Source: Pseudoalteromonas citrea (GTDB lineage: Bacteria; Pseudomonadota; Gammaproteobacteria; Enterobacterales; Alteromonadaceae). From it: a stretch of 64,000 bases of DNA. The notes beneath the pieces are model-generated. The model worked only from the letters and a program-made list of their open reading frames with translations, was not told the DNA's origin and did no database searches. Positions 11,801 to 19,907 of the stretch are shown one piece after another. Positions within the stretch are counted from its first letter, which is position 1, and every line of letters begins with the position of its first letter. The position numbers and the translations under genes are program-made. The DNA is taken from contig NZ_AHBZ03000023.1 of the NCBI RefSeq assembly GCF_000238375.3, positions 248,001 to 312,000 of the forward strand. The letters are read 5' to 3'.

Positions 11801-12816
11801 CCTAAGACAATATCATGGCTTTGGCTATAGCGACTCAACAGAATAGCAAACATGTACTCCAAAAATAGAAAAACGGTTAATCCATTAGTCTGGCAATATA
11901 GCTTAAGAGCATTTACTGTTAAGGCATCTAAAGTATTAGAAACTGTCGATAAGTTATATGTATCCTTTATCTGTCGGCGTTTAATAGGTAACCCATGCAT
12001 TACTGGGGCATCGGCCAAATAGTCTCGCCAAAAACTCATTGCATCGTTATGTTGCTGAGTCTCTAGTTTCTGTCTCTCCCAAACCGAAAAGTCCGTATAT
12101 TGTGCTGGCAGTTCTGGGAGCTGGTTTTCGCTCTTGCCAGTAAAGTACGCATAGTACTCCTTTACTTCGTTGATGAGTACACCTAGTGACCAGCCATCTG
12201 ATGCTATGTGGTGCAAAACAAGTTTAAGCGTATAAATATTGTCAGCTGTTTTAAATAATTTAACGCGCAACATTAGATCTTTAGCTAAATCAAATGGCAT
12301 TAACCTAATAGTATCTGTTTGATCAGAAATTATTTTCTCTTGTTGCTCACCGGATAAGCCACTCACATCTTCAAAAGGTAAAGAGAAGTTTGCTCCGACT
12401 TGCACTTGTTGGTAAATCGCACCGTCTTCTTCAAAAAATACAGTACGCAAACTATGATGACGCTCAATTATTGCCTTAAAAGTTTGTTCTAACGCCTTAA
12501 TATTTAACTCACCGTTAAACTCAATTGAACGATAGAAATGATAGCTGTCAGCTAATGTATGCATAGAGCTTAATAGCCACATTTGTTGCTGCCCAGGTGA
12601 AGCCAACAATGACTCTCCAGGCTGAATGTTCACCACTAATTTTTCCGAACTAGGCTCTTGTAGTAGCTCTACTATATCAACTTTGAATATCTTGAGTTGC
12701 TTGATAATATCAGCTGTTAAGACTCCTTTTGGAGCATTAACTTTAAGTTCTTCATTTTTTAATGAAAACTGAATTTGCTTTGTACGGCAAATATCTAAAA
12801 AATCACGTAGTTTCAT
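2869..12816 (-). CDS. Three-module non-ribosomal peptide synthetase (C-A-T)x3
   Basis: A 3315-residue protein that would add three residues to a lipopeptide. A TubC-like docking domain (about 1-55) precedes three C-A-T modules. HHIASDGWS, HHIVSDGWS (near 1273) and HHIATDGWS (near 2363) mark the C domains. YTSGSTGKPKG or YTSGSTGQPKG occurs near 680, 1767 and 2851. FFELGGHS carrier sites, whose Ser takes phosphopantetheine, lie near 1080, 2160 and 3252. There is no epimerisation, methylation or thioesterase domain. Pocket codes read by alignment to GrsA are D-I-P-R-V-G-H-V-G (modules 1 and 3, identical) and D-L-Y-N-N-A-L-T-Y (module 2). The latter is close to the remembered alanine code DLFNNALTY. 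The code of modules 1 and 3 shares six of nine positions with the Asp code DLTKVGHVG, so an acidic substrate is a weak guess. It lies 14 bases after the ABC exporter and overlaps the next NRPS by four. Confidence 0.97.
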   Translation of the reverse strand: MKLRDFLDICRTKQIQFSLKNEELKVNAPKGVLTADIIKQLKIFKVDIVELLQEPSSEKLVVNIQPGESLLASPGQQQMWLLSSMHTLADSYHFYRSIEFNGELNIKALEQTFKAIIERHHSLRTVFFEEDGAIYQQVQVGANFSLPFEDVSGLSGEQQEKIISDQTDTIRLMPFDLAKDLMLRVKLFKTADNIYTLKLVLHHIASDGWSLGVLINEVKEYYAYFTGKSENQLPELPAQYTDFSVWERQKLETQQHNDAMSFWRDYLADAPVMHGLPIKRRQIKDTYNLSTVSNTLDALTVNALKLYCQTNGLTVFLFLEYMFAILLSRYSQSHDIVLGTPVGNRGDDRLAGLIGYFVNTLTLRHSIDLEQSFCEGVQQSKNNVLTAMENQQVSFEEIVNEIVEGYDRTSSCNPLVQVMFTLQNNEIPELEFEDLTCSVTHYDQNNVMFDLYLKGEESDGEIKLDWHYLAELFDRDLIESMARHFNTLIRSVLKDDNQILGQVNLLTKSEVDQQLEYARGDVIEYIQSEPVHALFEQRTLNHSNDIAVVSGERHLTYKELNEQANRLAHYLISQGVGKDKYVGVYLERSVNLLVSLLAVLKTGAAYIPFEPNNTKVRNQQIIDDTQLELMIVSPTLLSEVPNKRVNVFVIEQNVSWLETFSRSNPNEHIEPNDTAYVIYTSGSTGKPKGVEISHASLMDYLNYGLKHYYENTLCGSLLVTSHGFDIGVPSLYLPLLVGDTVKLLSQQDVLHDLAKEIINDDNVLLRMTPKHVEGVLLLLNKDVCANQHVFVIGGERFDSALAEKLQTTFPNSQIYNHYGPSESTVGCIIYDVSAHITNLPQELPIGKAMANAQAYVLDERQCILPTGVVGELYIGGSGLAKGYLNSPELTAERFIANPYFNSALSGTSERLYKTGDLVRLLPDGNLEFIGRIDDQVKLLGYRVELGEIEYHLSMQSTIDSALVMTKENEGGDKYLVAYVKASTEGLTCETTELIYTVDMNLKDALPQYMVPASIVLVDEWPLTPNGKINKSALRKLNESIIEAVCIAPESDVEKELLDIWTELLNLEADKVCVTADFFELGGHSLLSIRLLSKIRKHFEIEIDIDTLFSAPTIKGIAGVIAKNKGGVSRGTIVAMEQESDEIPLSFAQQRLWFIDQMQGSSAEYNMPAAFIVEGDLKPSLVEKTLSTIVARHEILRTVYSEKEALQITRKETEFKLTLADLSHLTDEAQNIALQRLIVEDVEKPFDLQSDLMIRASYVSLTAGKGILLFNMHHIVSDGWSIEVLTKEFYTLYKAFAEGKESPLPELEIQYKDFAYWQREWLQGDVLELQLAYWEQQLNELPSVHSLRLDLPRPEVKQYAGEKVSSNLPASTAQAISKLSQEHQLTPFMLLHSALALVLSRHSNNSDIVIGTPVANRMQEELEPLIGFFVNTLVLRIDTAHDDLSDYLSHVRQVHLDAQVNQDVPFELLVERLKVARTTAHSPLFQIMLTTSTDYGLNSEDDLASFALPSVDLRPLESDLIQAKFDLSIDMSISAKGIKLDWIYDKALFTKAHIEQLNSHLSNLLTSLAQASSVNKKVPMLSMLSDTEVTSLLNDFNSTQVDYPKSKCLHQIFEEQVKATPNNIALTFENQDLTYATLNDRANQLAHCIRARQDVMPDTLVGVCVDRSLEMVIAILAVLKSGGAYVPLDPEYPQERLSYMFKDAELNVLITHSSLRNMLPEFSGEMIYVDNLGGIESPVGFAKYPAHNIRVDELGLTAAHLAYVIYTSGSTGQPKGVLIEHQNTLAMLFWAKSIYSSDVLSSVLASTSLNFDLSVYELFLPLISGTKAHIVNNVMDLHGPSELDVTLINTVPSAMQALIDNHAIPQTTQVINLAGEALSANLVNDIFAQSNDMTVYNLYGPSEDTTYSTFAQFDKAVLSAPSIGQVISNSQGYILDANKNVVPRGTAGELYLGGDGVARGYLNLPELTSERFIDNPYYDAATLNSSKRLYRTGDLVRYLSNGELEYLGRIDDQVKVRGFRIELGEIEHQLGKLKEVESALVMVKGSNLGTQQLVAYVKPVSELPGDESDEMKVVLTESIRKSLQTILPAYMVPDAFVVMNLWPLNSNGKINRNALPDPSDAMLNVEYKEAETYTEQVLVKVWAELLDVPEDKISVTASFFELGGHSLLSMRLSSEIRKHLGVELEIKTVFSTPILQDLAKVIINSGNVENSRGSIKAIKRTSDKAVVSFAQQRLWLIDQLQGGSAEYNMPAAFKVDGPLNISLVERVFNTIIERHEVLRTVYVEEGEEALQHIRQEFAFSLGRHDFSFIPDGEKDDALQKFIAEDVALAFNLKEDLMVRANYINLRDHNASSGISQSGVLLFNMHHIATDGWSVDVLTKEFFVLYQAFSEGRANPLPALDIQYSDYAQWQREWLKGEVLESQLSYWEQQLADVPLVHGLPLDKPRPEVKEYQGAIVSRQLPIEVARGLNKLAKQNQLTPFMLLHSALALVLSRHSNSADIVVGTPIANRLQAELTPVIGFFVSTLILRLNTNYEKLEDYLAHVKQVHLDAQSNQDAPFEQIVERLKVPRSTAHTPLVQIVLNTNMNSGLNSDEEVASFNLPGVELSPLESSFVQAKFDFNINMSINEEGVDLRWTYDTAIFTQAHIEQLDDHLARLLNGLANVVSSTKTYELPILSESEVNYLVNVLNETPSGSVNTKNINTLFERQAAEHPDNIAIKHADATMTYQQLNEKVNRLTHYLQEQKIGKGSYIGVCLERSPNLLVCLLSVLNSGAAYIPFEPSNTEKRNGQIIEDANVELVFVDSALQSRVPQSSVKTCLLDESLDWLDSYSCDHKLEKASPSDVAYVIYTSGSTGKPKGVEISHHSLMDYLNFGMTHYYSDSLLGSMLVTSHGFDIGVPSLYIPLLTGGKVQLLAQDNVVNDLAKEVTQQSNALLRMTPKHVEGMLIVLGERCYEQEHVFVIGGEKFSSDLALKLQEAFPKSQIYNHYGPSEATVGCVIYDVTANIKSLPIELPIGKVMDNTQAYILNEQLCILPVGTVGELYVGGDGLARGYLNQPELTAEKFIDNPFYDSNQKGASLRLYRTGDLACYLPDGNLEYIGRIDDQVKIRGYRVEIGEIEYQLSIQEGVESALVAAKKNESDDYHLVAYVKPEQAVFENEENITAEYAIQVKERLKTALPEYMIPSVFEIVQEWPLTPNGKINRKALPESGGVGSQGCYIAPDTKTKKELVTIWSELLKLNADNLSVTADFFELGGHSIAVLSVVRRVKDLYQVEIGMEDVFTYPTISSLADLIENRLVLKDIRDNTQIEDVIEEGVL

Positions 12817-12830
12817 GTTTATCTCTTTAA

Positions 12831-14525
12831 CTATGCATCTAACTTTAATGGTTTCTGTCGTATTAAATCGTCCACCGCGCAGCTTTCTCGCATGGGTTTT
12901 ATAGAACTTACTTGACCATTCTCCATTTTAATAACCTCATCACAATATGTGAAATAGCGATCATCATGCGTAATAGCAATTACAGTTTTACCTCTTTGCT
13001 TTAGCTCTGGCAAAATGTGGTCGTAATATAAGTCTTTGAATTCGGGATCCTGGTCGGCAGCCCACTCATCTAAGATATAAATATCTCTATTCTCAACTAG
13101 AGCAATAATCAACGCTAAACGCCTTCGCTGCCCATCTGATAACTTAACAGTCGTAAACTCATTACCGATGAGATCTGTTTTTCCTTCTAATTTAAATAGT
13201 CTTAAATACTTATCAATCATTAAAAAATCATCATCACTCAGGTCTTTATAAATAGTATTGAATAAGTAATAACTGGAGTAAATCACAAAAATACGATTTC
13301 GTGCCGCATCTAGATTACTCACTGATATCTCCTGACCGTCAAATTTCATCGTCCCTTCATTGGGTAAGTAATGTAAAGATATCACTTTACTTAATGTCGA
13401 CTTTCCAGAACCATTGCCACCTACAATAAAGTATATTTTTCCTCGTTCTAAGGATAAATTGATTTTACCTATCGAAAAGCTACCCTCTTCGGTTGAATAT
13501 GCATATTTAATATTACTCAGTGTCAATGCCTTCCAATCGAGCTTAACTTGATTGGGTGATTCATTAGCTACCAACTCTATTTCATAAATTTTGTTAATTC
13601 TATCTAAAGCTATTTCACCCATTTTAAGCTGTTGCATTAACCCCAGCACACTAGCTATTGGCCCCGTAATATATAGTAATGCCATAACAACACCGTACAA
13701 GCTTTGCTGCTCAAGGCCATTACTTGCAGGTAATAAAAAAACCACCCCCCCAATCGCAAAGAAGCATAATACTTCGCTTGAGTTCCCTGCCAGGTGTAAA
13801 ATAAAGTCACCTTTTTTCTCAGATCCTAAAGAGCCTTCAATTGGTTTTCGTATTTCTTTTTCCAAAAAGCGTTTAGATTTTTCTCTATTTAACTTTAACT
13901 CATATGAACCATAAATTAAGCCACGAAACCCTTCTTGTACTGCATCTCTAAAATCTCTAGACCTATTATAATGCCTTTTCGATCTATTAACTGGCAGTCT
14001 AAATAAAAACAATCCGATTACAATTGATAATATCGTAAAAGAAAATATATTAAAATCTAAAACAGCTAAATATACAAGCATACCTATTGCTGTCATTGAT
14101 GAAACTAACACCATAGGAATAGCCAAAGATGCGCTTGTAACTCGGCTCATATCTTCGGTTAAAATATTTAATATTTTCGGATAGCCTATTTTTTCTACTT
14201 GGCTAACTTCCATACTATTTATTTTATCGGAAAGTGTAACCCTAAGTTTTGCAACTGCTGTTTTGGCTATATTATTAACCAAAATAACAGATGTTGCTTT
14301 TGTTATTAACACACTTAAAATTAAAACAAAAAATACTATATTAATACTATCTTTATATTTTTCACCTAAAATAAAACTTTGCTCAGAGTTTAAGCCAACG
14401 AGAATAGTTGGAATAATTAAACTATAAAGTACACCGGACAGCATACCTAATGTAATCGCAATGTACAGTTTTTTTGGCGCTCCACTAAAAAGTAGGCTCT
14501 GTAATGTGAGTTTGTTTTTTTTCAT
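12831..14525 (-). CDS. Cyclic-peptide-type ABC exporter (SyrD/PvdE-like fused permease-ATPase)
   Basis: A 564-residue half-transporter with about six N-terminal membrane segments (residues 1-310) and a C-terminal ATPase. The ATPase shows Walker A GGNGSGKST, signature LSDGQRRRLA, and Walker B IYILDEWAADQDP with the catalytic Glu. There is no C39 peptidase domain. This size and layout fit the family exporting NRPS products such as syringomycin and pyoverdine precursors into the periplasm, where it acts in the inner membrane as a dimer. It sits between two NRPS genes, 6 bases after the upstream one and 14 before the next, so it should be co-expressed. The outer membrane factor at the head of the operon could complete export. 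Confidence 0.9.
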   Translation of the reverse strand: MKKNKLTLQSLLFSGAPKKLYIAITLGMLSGVLYSLIIPTILVGLNSEQSFILGEKYKDSINIVFFVLILSVLITKATSVILVNNIAKTAVAKLRVTLSDKINSMEVSQVEKIGYPKILNILTEDMSRVTSASLAIPMVLVSSMTAIGMLVYLAVLDFNIFSFTILSIVIGLFLFRLPVNRSKRHYNRSRDFRDAVQEGFRGLIYGSYELKLNREKSKRFLEKEIRKPIEGSLGSEKKGDFILHLAGNSSEVLCFFAIGGVVFLLPASNGLEQQSLYGVVMALLYITGPIASVLGLMQQLKMGEIALDRINKIYEIELVANESPNQVKLDWKALTLSNIKYAYSTEEGSFSIGKINLSLERGKIYFIVGGNGSGKSTLSKVISLHYLPNEGTMKFDGQEISVSNLDAARNRIFVIYSSYYLFNTIYKDLSDDDFLMIDKYLRLFKLEGKTDLIGNEFTTVKLSDGQRRRLALIIALVENRDIYILDEWAADQDPEFKDLYYDHILPELKQRGKTVIAITHDDRYFTYCDEVIKMENGQVSSIKPMRESCAVDDLIRQKPLKLDA

Positions 14526-14531
14526 AGATAT

Positions 14532-17500
14532 TTAAATGACAAGTTCGTCAACCTCCTCCTTCGCTACTTCACCTTCATCAGACATAAGTAAGTCAACTAA
14601 GCTCAACTTATCAACTGCTTTATCAATCTCAAACGCGCATGAATGAATATTTGAGGCTTCCCAAAACAACTTCAATGGCAAATTAATTTTAAAATGTTCA
14701 TTTACATGATTAATAAGCTTAGTCGCCATTAATGAATGGCCGCCTAACTCGAAAAAGCCATCAACAATAGAAACTTGTTCTACTTCCAGGATGTTGCACC
14801 ACAGCTCATGTAGATACTTTTCACTCTCGGTAGACGGAGCAACATAATGTGAGTTAGTCACAGGTTTAGGTAGTTTATTTCTATCGACTTTCCCATTGGG
14901 ATTATAAGGAAAGCTGTCTAGTTGCATAAAAACCGATGGCCTCATTGATTCTGGGACCCCTTTAGCCAAGACACTTTTGATAGACTCTTCAATAACCGCT
15001 CTGTCAATATCTCCATATTTTGTATAATAAAGTAAAAATTTACTATCTCCACTGTCTAACGGCATCACATGAGCAATGCACTTTTTGATTTCCCCAATCT
15101 GATTAACTAAACTTTCGATTTCGCCAGTCTCAATACGCATACCACGTAAACTCACCTGATGATCAACTCGGCCTAAGAATTCAAAATGACCAGATGAATG
15201 CTGTCTGGCCCTATCCCCCGTTTTATACAACCTTGCCTGTAATTGAGGGTGTTGGCTGAATTTATTATCAGTCAATTCAGGTAAGTCAACATAGCCATCA
15301 GCTAATGATAGACCACCAACATATAACTCTCCTGTTCCTCCCTGAGGTTGTGGCACTCCAAATCGATTCATAATATAAAACCGCATGTTTGGGTGCACCT
15401 TGCCGAGGCTGTATCCATTGCCATCATGCTCGTGTGACAAATAACTACTACTCACAACTGCTGATTCAGTCATGCCATATAACACGCGTACAACAATGTC
15501 TTTTCGCCACTCTGATAATCTCTTTAGCAGACTGGGTGGCACAGCTTCAGCACCTACCAGTAATAATCTTAATTTTTGATACTGAGCAGGCTTAGCTTCC
15601 ACAAAATCTAACCATTGTGCCATCAAGCTGGGCACCATATGTATGACTGTAGCATTTTGTGTAAGCTCAATGAGAGAGTTCAGGTCTCTCACAGCAGAGT
15701 TTTCCAGTACTTGTACCGTTCCTCCAGAAATAAGAGGCACAAATGTTTCAAGCAAAGATACTCCAAATGCTTGAGAACCGACAGTTGGCATAATATCTTC
15801 TGGCATAAACTCGAATACTTGCTTATTTGCTTGCAATGAAAAGTAAAGGCTTCCATGTGAAACTATCACTCCCTTGGGCTTACCAGTTGAACCTGAAGTA
15901 TAAATAATATAAGCAGGGTCATTCTCCCTCAACACAGCTAAATCAGGTATAGCTGTAGACGTAATAAGTGTTTCAAAGCGTTCCAGTTTCATTGAACTGG
16001 CAATAACATCTGAAGGCCTTAAATGAGCAGCATGTATGAGCAACTGAGCATGAGCGTTCTCACAAATATATGCTAATCGCTCCGCTGGATAAGTCGGGTC
16101 TAAAGGAACGTAAACAAAACCCCCTCTCATAGCGGCATACATGACAGTAATCTGTTCGATCGACTTATCCATATAGACCGCGATACGGTCTCCAGCGACC
16201 AACCCCCGCTCTTGCAACCCTGCTATTAACTTATTTGCTTGAACAATTAAATCTGAGTAGTTTATAACTTCAGCGCCCTGATAAACGGCAACTTTATTAG
16301 GTCGCGATAGTGCATATTGCTCTATAATCTCAGGGTTACTTATGTAGGGCTTAAAGTTATCTCTCGATACATCAGAGTGTATCATTAAATCTTGAAATTG
16401 ATAGTGGTGGACTCTGTCAAATTCATTGTGGACATGATGCCTAGCGAATAAAGTAAACTCGTTAATAATTGCATCCATTCTTTCGCGGCTAAACAAATTC
16501 GAATTGTACTCCCACTGCAGTTCTAAACTTTCATTATTAATATAAACATGCACAGAAAAGTCAAACTTAGCTACTGCTTGGCGGTTATTAATAGCTTCAC
16601 TTTGTAAATTATGAAGCGAAAAATCATCAAGTGAGTTTTCTTGTAAGACAAATGCAATCTGAACTAGCGGATTATAAGATGAGTCTCTCTCTATATTAAG
16701 GCCTTCAAGCATCATTTCAAACGGCAGTTGCTGATGTTCCATCGCTGAATAGTGCTGAGCACATGTACTATCAATAATGTGATTTAAATCGGTTTCTTCC
16801 TTCAATTTGTATCTAAACGGAACTGTATTGGCAAACATGCCGACTGTACCCATAAACTCTCTAGGCTGTCGATTTGCATAAATAGACCCAATTACCAGAT
16901 CCTCTTCATCTCCATAGCGGGCTAAGAAGCCAGCGAATAAGCTTTGTAACACTAAAAATACTGATGTATTTTTATTCTTTGCTGCAATCACAAGCTGATT
17001 AAATAAGCTCCCTTTAATCTCAATAGAAGCATCACCTCCCTCTACCGATAATGTAGATGGCCTCGGATATTCTAATGGAAAATTGTGACAACTAGGCGCC
17101 TCTTTCAACAGCTGTCGCCAATAGCTACGTGCCTTTTCGCATGCTTCACTTGTTAAATACTGTTGATGCCAATGCGCATAATCCGCGTATTGAGGTGGAC
17201 ATAGTTCCACTATATCACTATTCATTGTATCAGTTAAGTTCGCCGTACAATATCGTGCATAAGCGTTACTTAATGCTTTTACAATTAACTTTGCAGAATA
17301 ACCATCTACCGCAATATGGTGCATATTAATACTCAAAATCTGCTCTTTCTCTGATCTGAGCAAAGCAACTTTAATAGGCCACTGCTCACTCAAGTTGAAG
17401 CAATAATTTGCTTCCTCTTGTAAGCGAAACTCAACTTGTTCAGCATCTAGCGAGACAATTTCAAATGCTACTTTTGTAAGTTCATAAGGCTCTATAACTT

Positions 17501-17915
17501 GAATTAGTTCCTCATTATCATATTGGTAAACAGTTCTTAAAATATGAAACTCTTTGCACAACGACGCCACTGCTTTTTCTAATGCTGCTATTTCTATCTC
17601 ACCCGTGAGACGAAAGGCGACTGGTACATTGTAATAATTTTTATCATCAGAAAGTGATTCTAAAATAAACATATTCCGCTGAAAGCTACTAACCGGTGCA
17701 ACATAATGATCAGCTCTGGTTCTATTTATAGATGGTAACTGTGATCTATTTTCTTGATCAAGTAATATTAATATTTCTGATTTATTCTCTTTAATCTGTG
17801 TTAAGTCTTGAGGAGTTAAAGAGTTTGTATTGCCTGTTAGTAATAATTCACTGTCATCGTGTTGAATGATTACACCTCGTTGATAAAGATCTACTATAAT
17901 ATTTTTCGCTATCAT
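14532..17915 (-). CDS. Single-module NRPS (docking-C-A-T) with atypical adenylation pocket
   Basis: A 1127-residue synthetase. Residues 1-50 resemble a TubC docking domain, and a condensation domain carries HHIAVDGYS near 198. The adenylation domain has YTSGSTGKPKGV near 670 and LYGMTESAVV; the carrier site FFELGGHS is near 1055. Since the next gene upstream is an acyl-AMP ligase with its own carrier, this C domain probably joins the fatty acyl chain to the first residue. The pocket motif reads AFGVSLLE, with Gly where almost all alpha-amino-acid-activating domains have Asp (GrsA position 235). The code is roughly G-V-L-H-L-G-L-V-V. Loss of this Asp is known in domains for beta-amino, keto, hydroxy or aryl acids, so the substrate may not be an ordinary amino acid. 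It overlaps the upstream gene as ATGA. Confidence 0.95.
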   Translation of the reverse strand: MIAKNIIVDLYQRGVIIQHDDSELLLTGNTNSLTPQDLTQIKENKSEILILLDQENRSQLPSINRTRADHYVAPVSSFQRNMFILESLSDDKNYYNVPVAFRLTGEIEIAALEKAVASLCKEFHILRTVYQYDNEELIQVIEPYELTKVAFEIVSLDAEQVEFRLQEEANYCFNLSEQWPIKVALLRSEKEQILSINMHHIAVDGYSAKLIVKALSNAYARYCTANLTDTMNSDIVELCPPQYADYAHWHQQYLTSEACEKARSYWRQLLKEAPSCHNFPLEYPRPSTLSVEGGDASIEIKGSLFNQLVIAAKNKNTSVFLVLQSLFAGFLARYGDEEDLVIGSIYANRQPREFMGTVGMFANTVPFRYKLKEETDLNHIIDSTCAQHYSAMEHQQLPFEMMLEGLNIERDSSYNPLVQIAFVLQENSLDDFSLHNLQSEAINNRQAVAKFDFSVHVYINNESLELQWEYNSNLFSRERMDAIINEFTLFARHHVHNEFDRVHHYQFQDLMIHSDVSRDNFKPYISNPEIIEQYALSRPNKVAVYQGAEVINYSDLIVQANKLIAGLQERGLVAGDRIAVYMDKSIEQITVMYAAMRGGFVYVPLDPTYPAERLAYICENAHAQLLIHAAHLRPSDVIASSMKLERFETLITSTAIPDLAVLRENDPAYIIYTSGSTGKPKGVIVSHGSLYFSLQANKQVFEFMPEDIMPTVGSQAFGVSLLETFVPLISGGTVQVLENSAVRDLNSLIELTQNATVIHMVPSLMAQWLDFVEAKPAQYQKLRLLLVGAEAVPPSLLKRLSEWRKDIVVRVLYGMTESAVVSSSYLSHEHDGNGYSLGKVHPNMRFYIMNRFGVPQPQGGTGELYVGGLSLADGYVDLPELTDNKFSQHPQLQARLYKTGDRARQHSSGHFEFLGRVDHQVSLRGMRIETGEIESLVNQIGEIKKCIAHVMPLDSGDSKFLLYYTKYGDIDRAVIEESIKSVLAKGVPESMRPSVFMQLDSFPYNPNGKVDRNKLPKPVTNSHYVAPSTESEKYLHELWCNILEVEQVSIVDGFFELGGHSLMATKLINHVNEHFKINLPLKLFWEASNIHSCAFEIDKAVDKLSLVDLLMSDEGEVAKEEVDELVI

Positions 17916-19906
17916 ATCCTAATTGCTCCTGCCATATTATCACTCTGAGCATGTTTCATTAATGATAGAGTTATTAACTCTGCCATTTCTTTAATACTGA
18001 CACATTCTAAGATTTTATTTTCATCCAGTTTTAGTGCCTTGTATCGTTCTGCAACTGCAGCAGCAATTTGGATAGCTTTAATTGAGTTACCTCCTAATTC
18101 AAAAAAACCAGTACTCACACTAATTTCGGGGATCTCCAAGATTTCGCACCAGATTTCATGAATAGAGCTTTCAACATCTCCAGTCGGCTTTATCATTTCT
18201 TCCCGACTAATCTTGTTATACAAACTCGCTAATGCATTTTTTGCATATAACATTTTTGTTTGCTTTCTACGAATCTTACCACTTGATGTCATGGGGATTT
18301 GATATGGTCTAAGTAATACGATATCGTCCACTGCTATGTTATGCTGATTATATATACTACGCGCAATATTCTGAACTAATTGTTCTGAGTTTAGTGTTTT
18401 CATCGCATTTCGATTAACTTCTGTAACAATGATAAGTTTATCATTTTCCTCAAAAGCTGCTGTAAATCCTGGATGAATTGAACCATCACAATATTTGACG
18501 GTCGCTTCTAAATCTTGGGGGTAATAGTTCTTTCCCTTCAAAATAATAAGATCTTTACTTCTCCCAGTAATGAAAACATGTCCATCATAAATAAACCCTA
18601 AATCACCCGTTTGTAGATAAATGGTGTCTCCATCACTAGGTAGTCGATTATCAAACGTTTGTTTAGAAACCTCATTCTGTAGCCAATACCCAGGAGAAAC
18701 GCTAGGACCACTGAACCAAACTTCTCCAATTTCTCCATCCGGCAATACATTTTTCGTTGTCGGATTGACAATTTTTAACGAGTGTAGTTCGTCAGTCAAT
18801 CCATTACCTACGAATACAACACTATTGGGTGAGCCCTCATCAACAATACTTAATTTATTGTCTGCCAATTCACTTTTATCAATATATAAAACTTGGAGGT
18901 CATCATTACCATTCCCACCGGAGATAAATGCTGTTGACTCGGCCATACCATAGCTTGGGTAAAAACTATTTAACGTAAATCCAGATGAAGAAAAACGCTC
19001 AGTAAAACGAGACAGTGTTTCATAGCGAACCGGCTCAGCTGCATTATAAGCAATCCGCCAATTCGATAAATCAATATTTGCAAGTTCTTCTTCTGCAATT
19101 TTATCCGTACAAAGGTCATATGCAAAATTTGGGGCGCCACCAATAGTCCCTTTAAACTGTGTCATGGCTTTTAGCCATACTACTGGGTTACGAACAAATG
19201 TAGCTGGCGCCATTAATACTGATTTACAGCCTAAATACGCAGGTAAGAGTATTGCTGTCACCAGACCCAAATCATGAAATAATGGCAACCAATTAACAAA
19301 AATGTCTTTTTCATGCGCACCTGATAAGCGCTCTAAATATTGTGTATTTGCTAGAATATTTCCTTGTGTAATTATCACGCCTTTTGGATTACCTGTTGAT
19401 CCAGATGTATACTGTAAAAATGCAGGGGCCTCTAAACTGATCGGTGGTAGTACTCTATTGCTTGGCGTATCAATTAATTCTTCCGTACCCAAGAAAGATA
19501 TCTTTGACTCTGAATTGTCTTTCCAAAATAGACTAATTGAAGGTAGATCTTTTTGTGTCGTCAATGCAAACTTAGCCTTTGATGCTTTTGCTACCACAAA
19601 GACTTTGTCTGATTTATTGTTTTTCTTTGGTGGGTAAAGTGGTATCGCAACAACCCCAGCCATTACACACGCAAAAAATGCTTTAATATATTCTATGCTT
19701 GGAGGATATAGTAAGAGTACGCTTTCGCCAGGCGAAACATTTTCAAGTAAGTTTTTTGCTATCTGTGTAACATCCACCATAAGCTGACGGTAAGTAATCG
19801 ATTGTGTTGTCAACGATAAATCAGTTAGAAACTCATAAGCAATGTCATTTGGTTTGTCTTTCGCGTTTTGCTGAAGGCAAGCGATGATGTTGTTTGTATT
19901 TCCCAT
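17912..19906 (-). CDS. Fatty-acyl-AMP ligase fused to an acyl carrier domain (lipopeptide starter)
   Basis: A protein of 664 residues from the ATG at 19906. That start follows the preceding stop directly and has GGGG nine bases ahead; an in-frame GTG at 19921 would add five residues. Motifs typical of FAALs are AIPLYPP, QYTSGSTGNPKGV (near 167) and NWLPLFHDLGLV, followed by FYPSYGMAESTAF and TGDLGF. A C-terminal carrier domain has FFELGGNS near 604. FAALs adenylate a free fatty acid and pass it to a carrier protein rather than to CoA. Here the carrier is in the same chain, so it should load the starter acyl group onto the NRPS line encoded next. No polyketide domain is present. This marks the product as a lipopeptide; chain length cannot be read. 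Confidence 0.93.
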   Translation of the reverse strand: MGNTNNIIACLQQNAKDKPNDIAYEFLTDLSLTTQSITYRQLMVDVTQIAKNLLENVSPGESVLLLYPPSIEYIKAFFACVMAGVVAIPLYPPKKNNKSDKVFVVAKASKAKFALTTQKDLPSISLFWKDNSESKISFLGTEELIDTPSNRVLPPISLEAPAFLQYTSGSTGNPKGVIITQGNILANTQYLERLSGAHEKDIFVNWLPLFHDLGLVTAILLPAYLGCKSVLMAPATFVRNPVVWLKAMTQFKGTIGGAPNFAYDLCTDKIAEEELANIDLSNWRIAYNAAEPVRYETLSRFTERFSSSGFTLNSFYPSYGMAESTAFISGGNGNDDLQVLYIDKSELADNKLSIVDEGSPNSVVFVGNGLTDELHSLKIVNPTTKNVLPDGEIGEVWFSGPSVSPGYWLQNEVSKQTFDNRLPSDGDTIYLQTGDLGFIYDGHVFITGRSKDLIILKGKNYYPQDLEATVKYCDGSIHPGFTAAFEENDKLIIVTEVNRNAMKTLNSEQLVQNIARSIYNQHNIAVDDIVLLRPYQIPMTSSGKIRRKQTKMLYAKNALASLYNKISREEMIKPTGDVESSIHEIWCEILEIPEISVSTGFFELGGNSIKAIQIAAAVAERYKALKLDENKILECVSIKEMAELITLSLMKHAQSDNMAGAIRI

Positions 19907-19907
19907 T

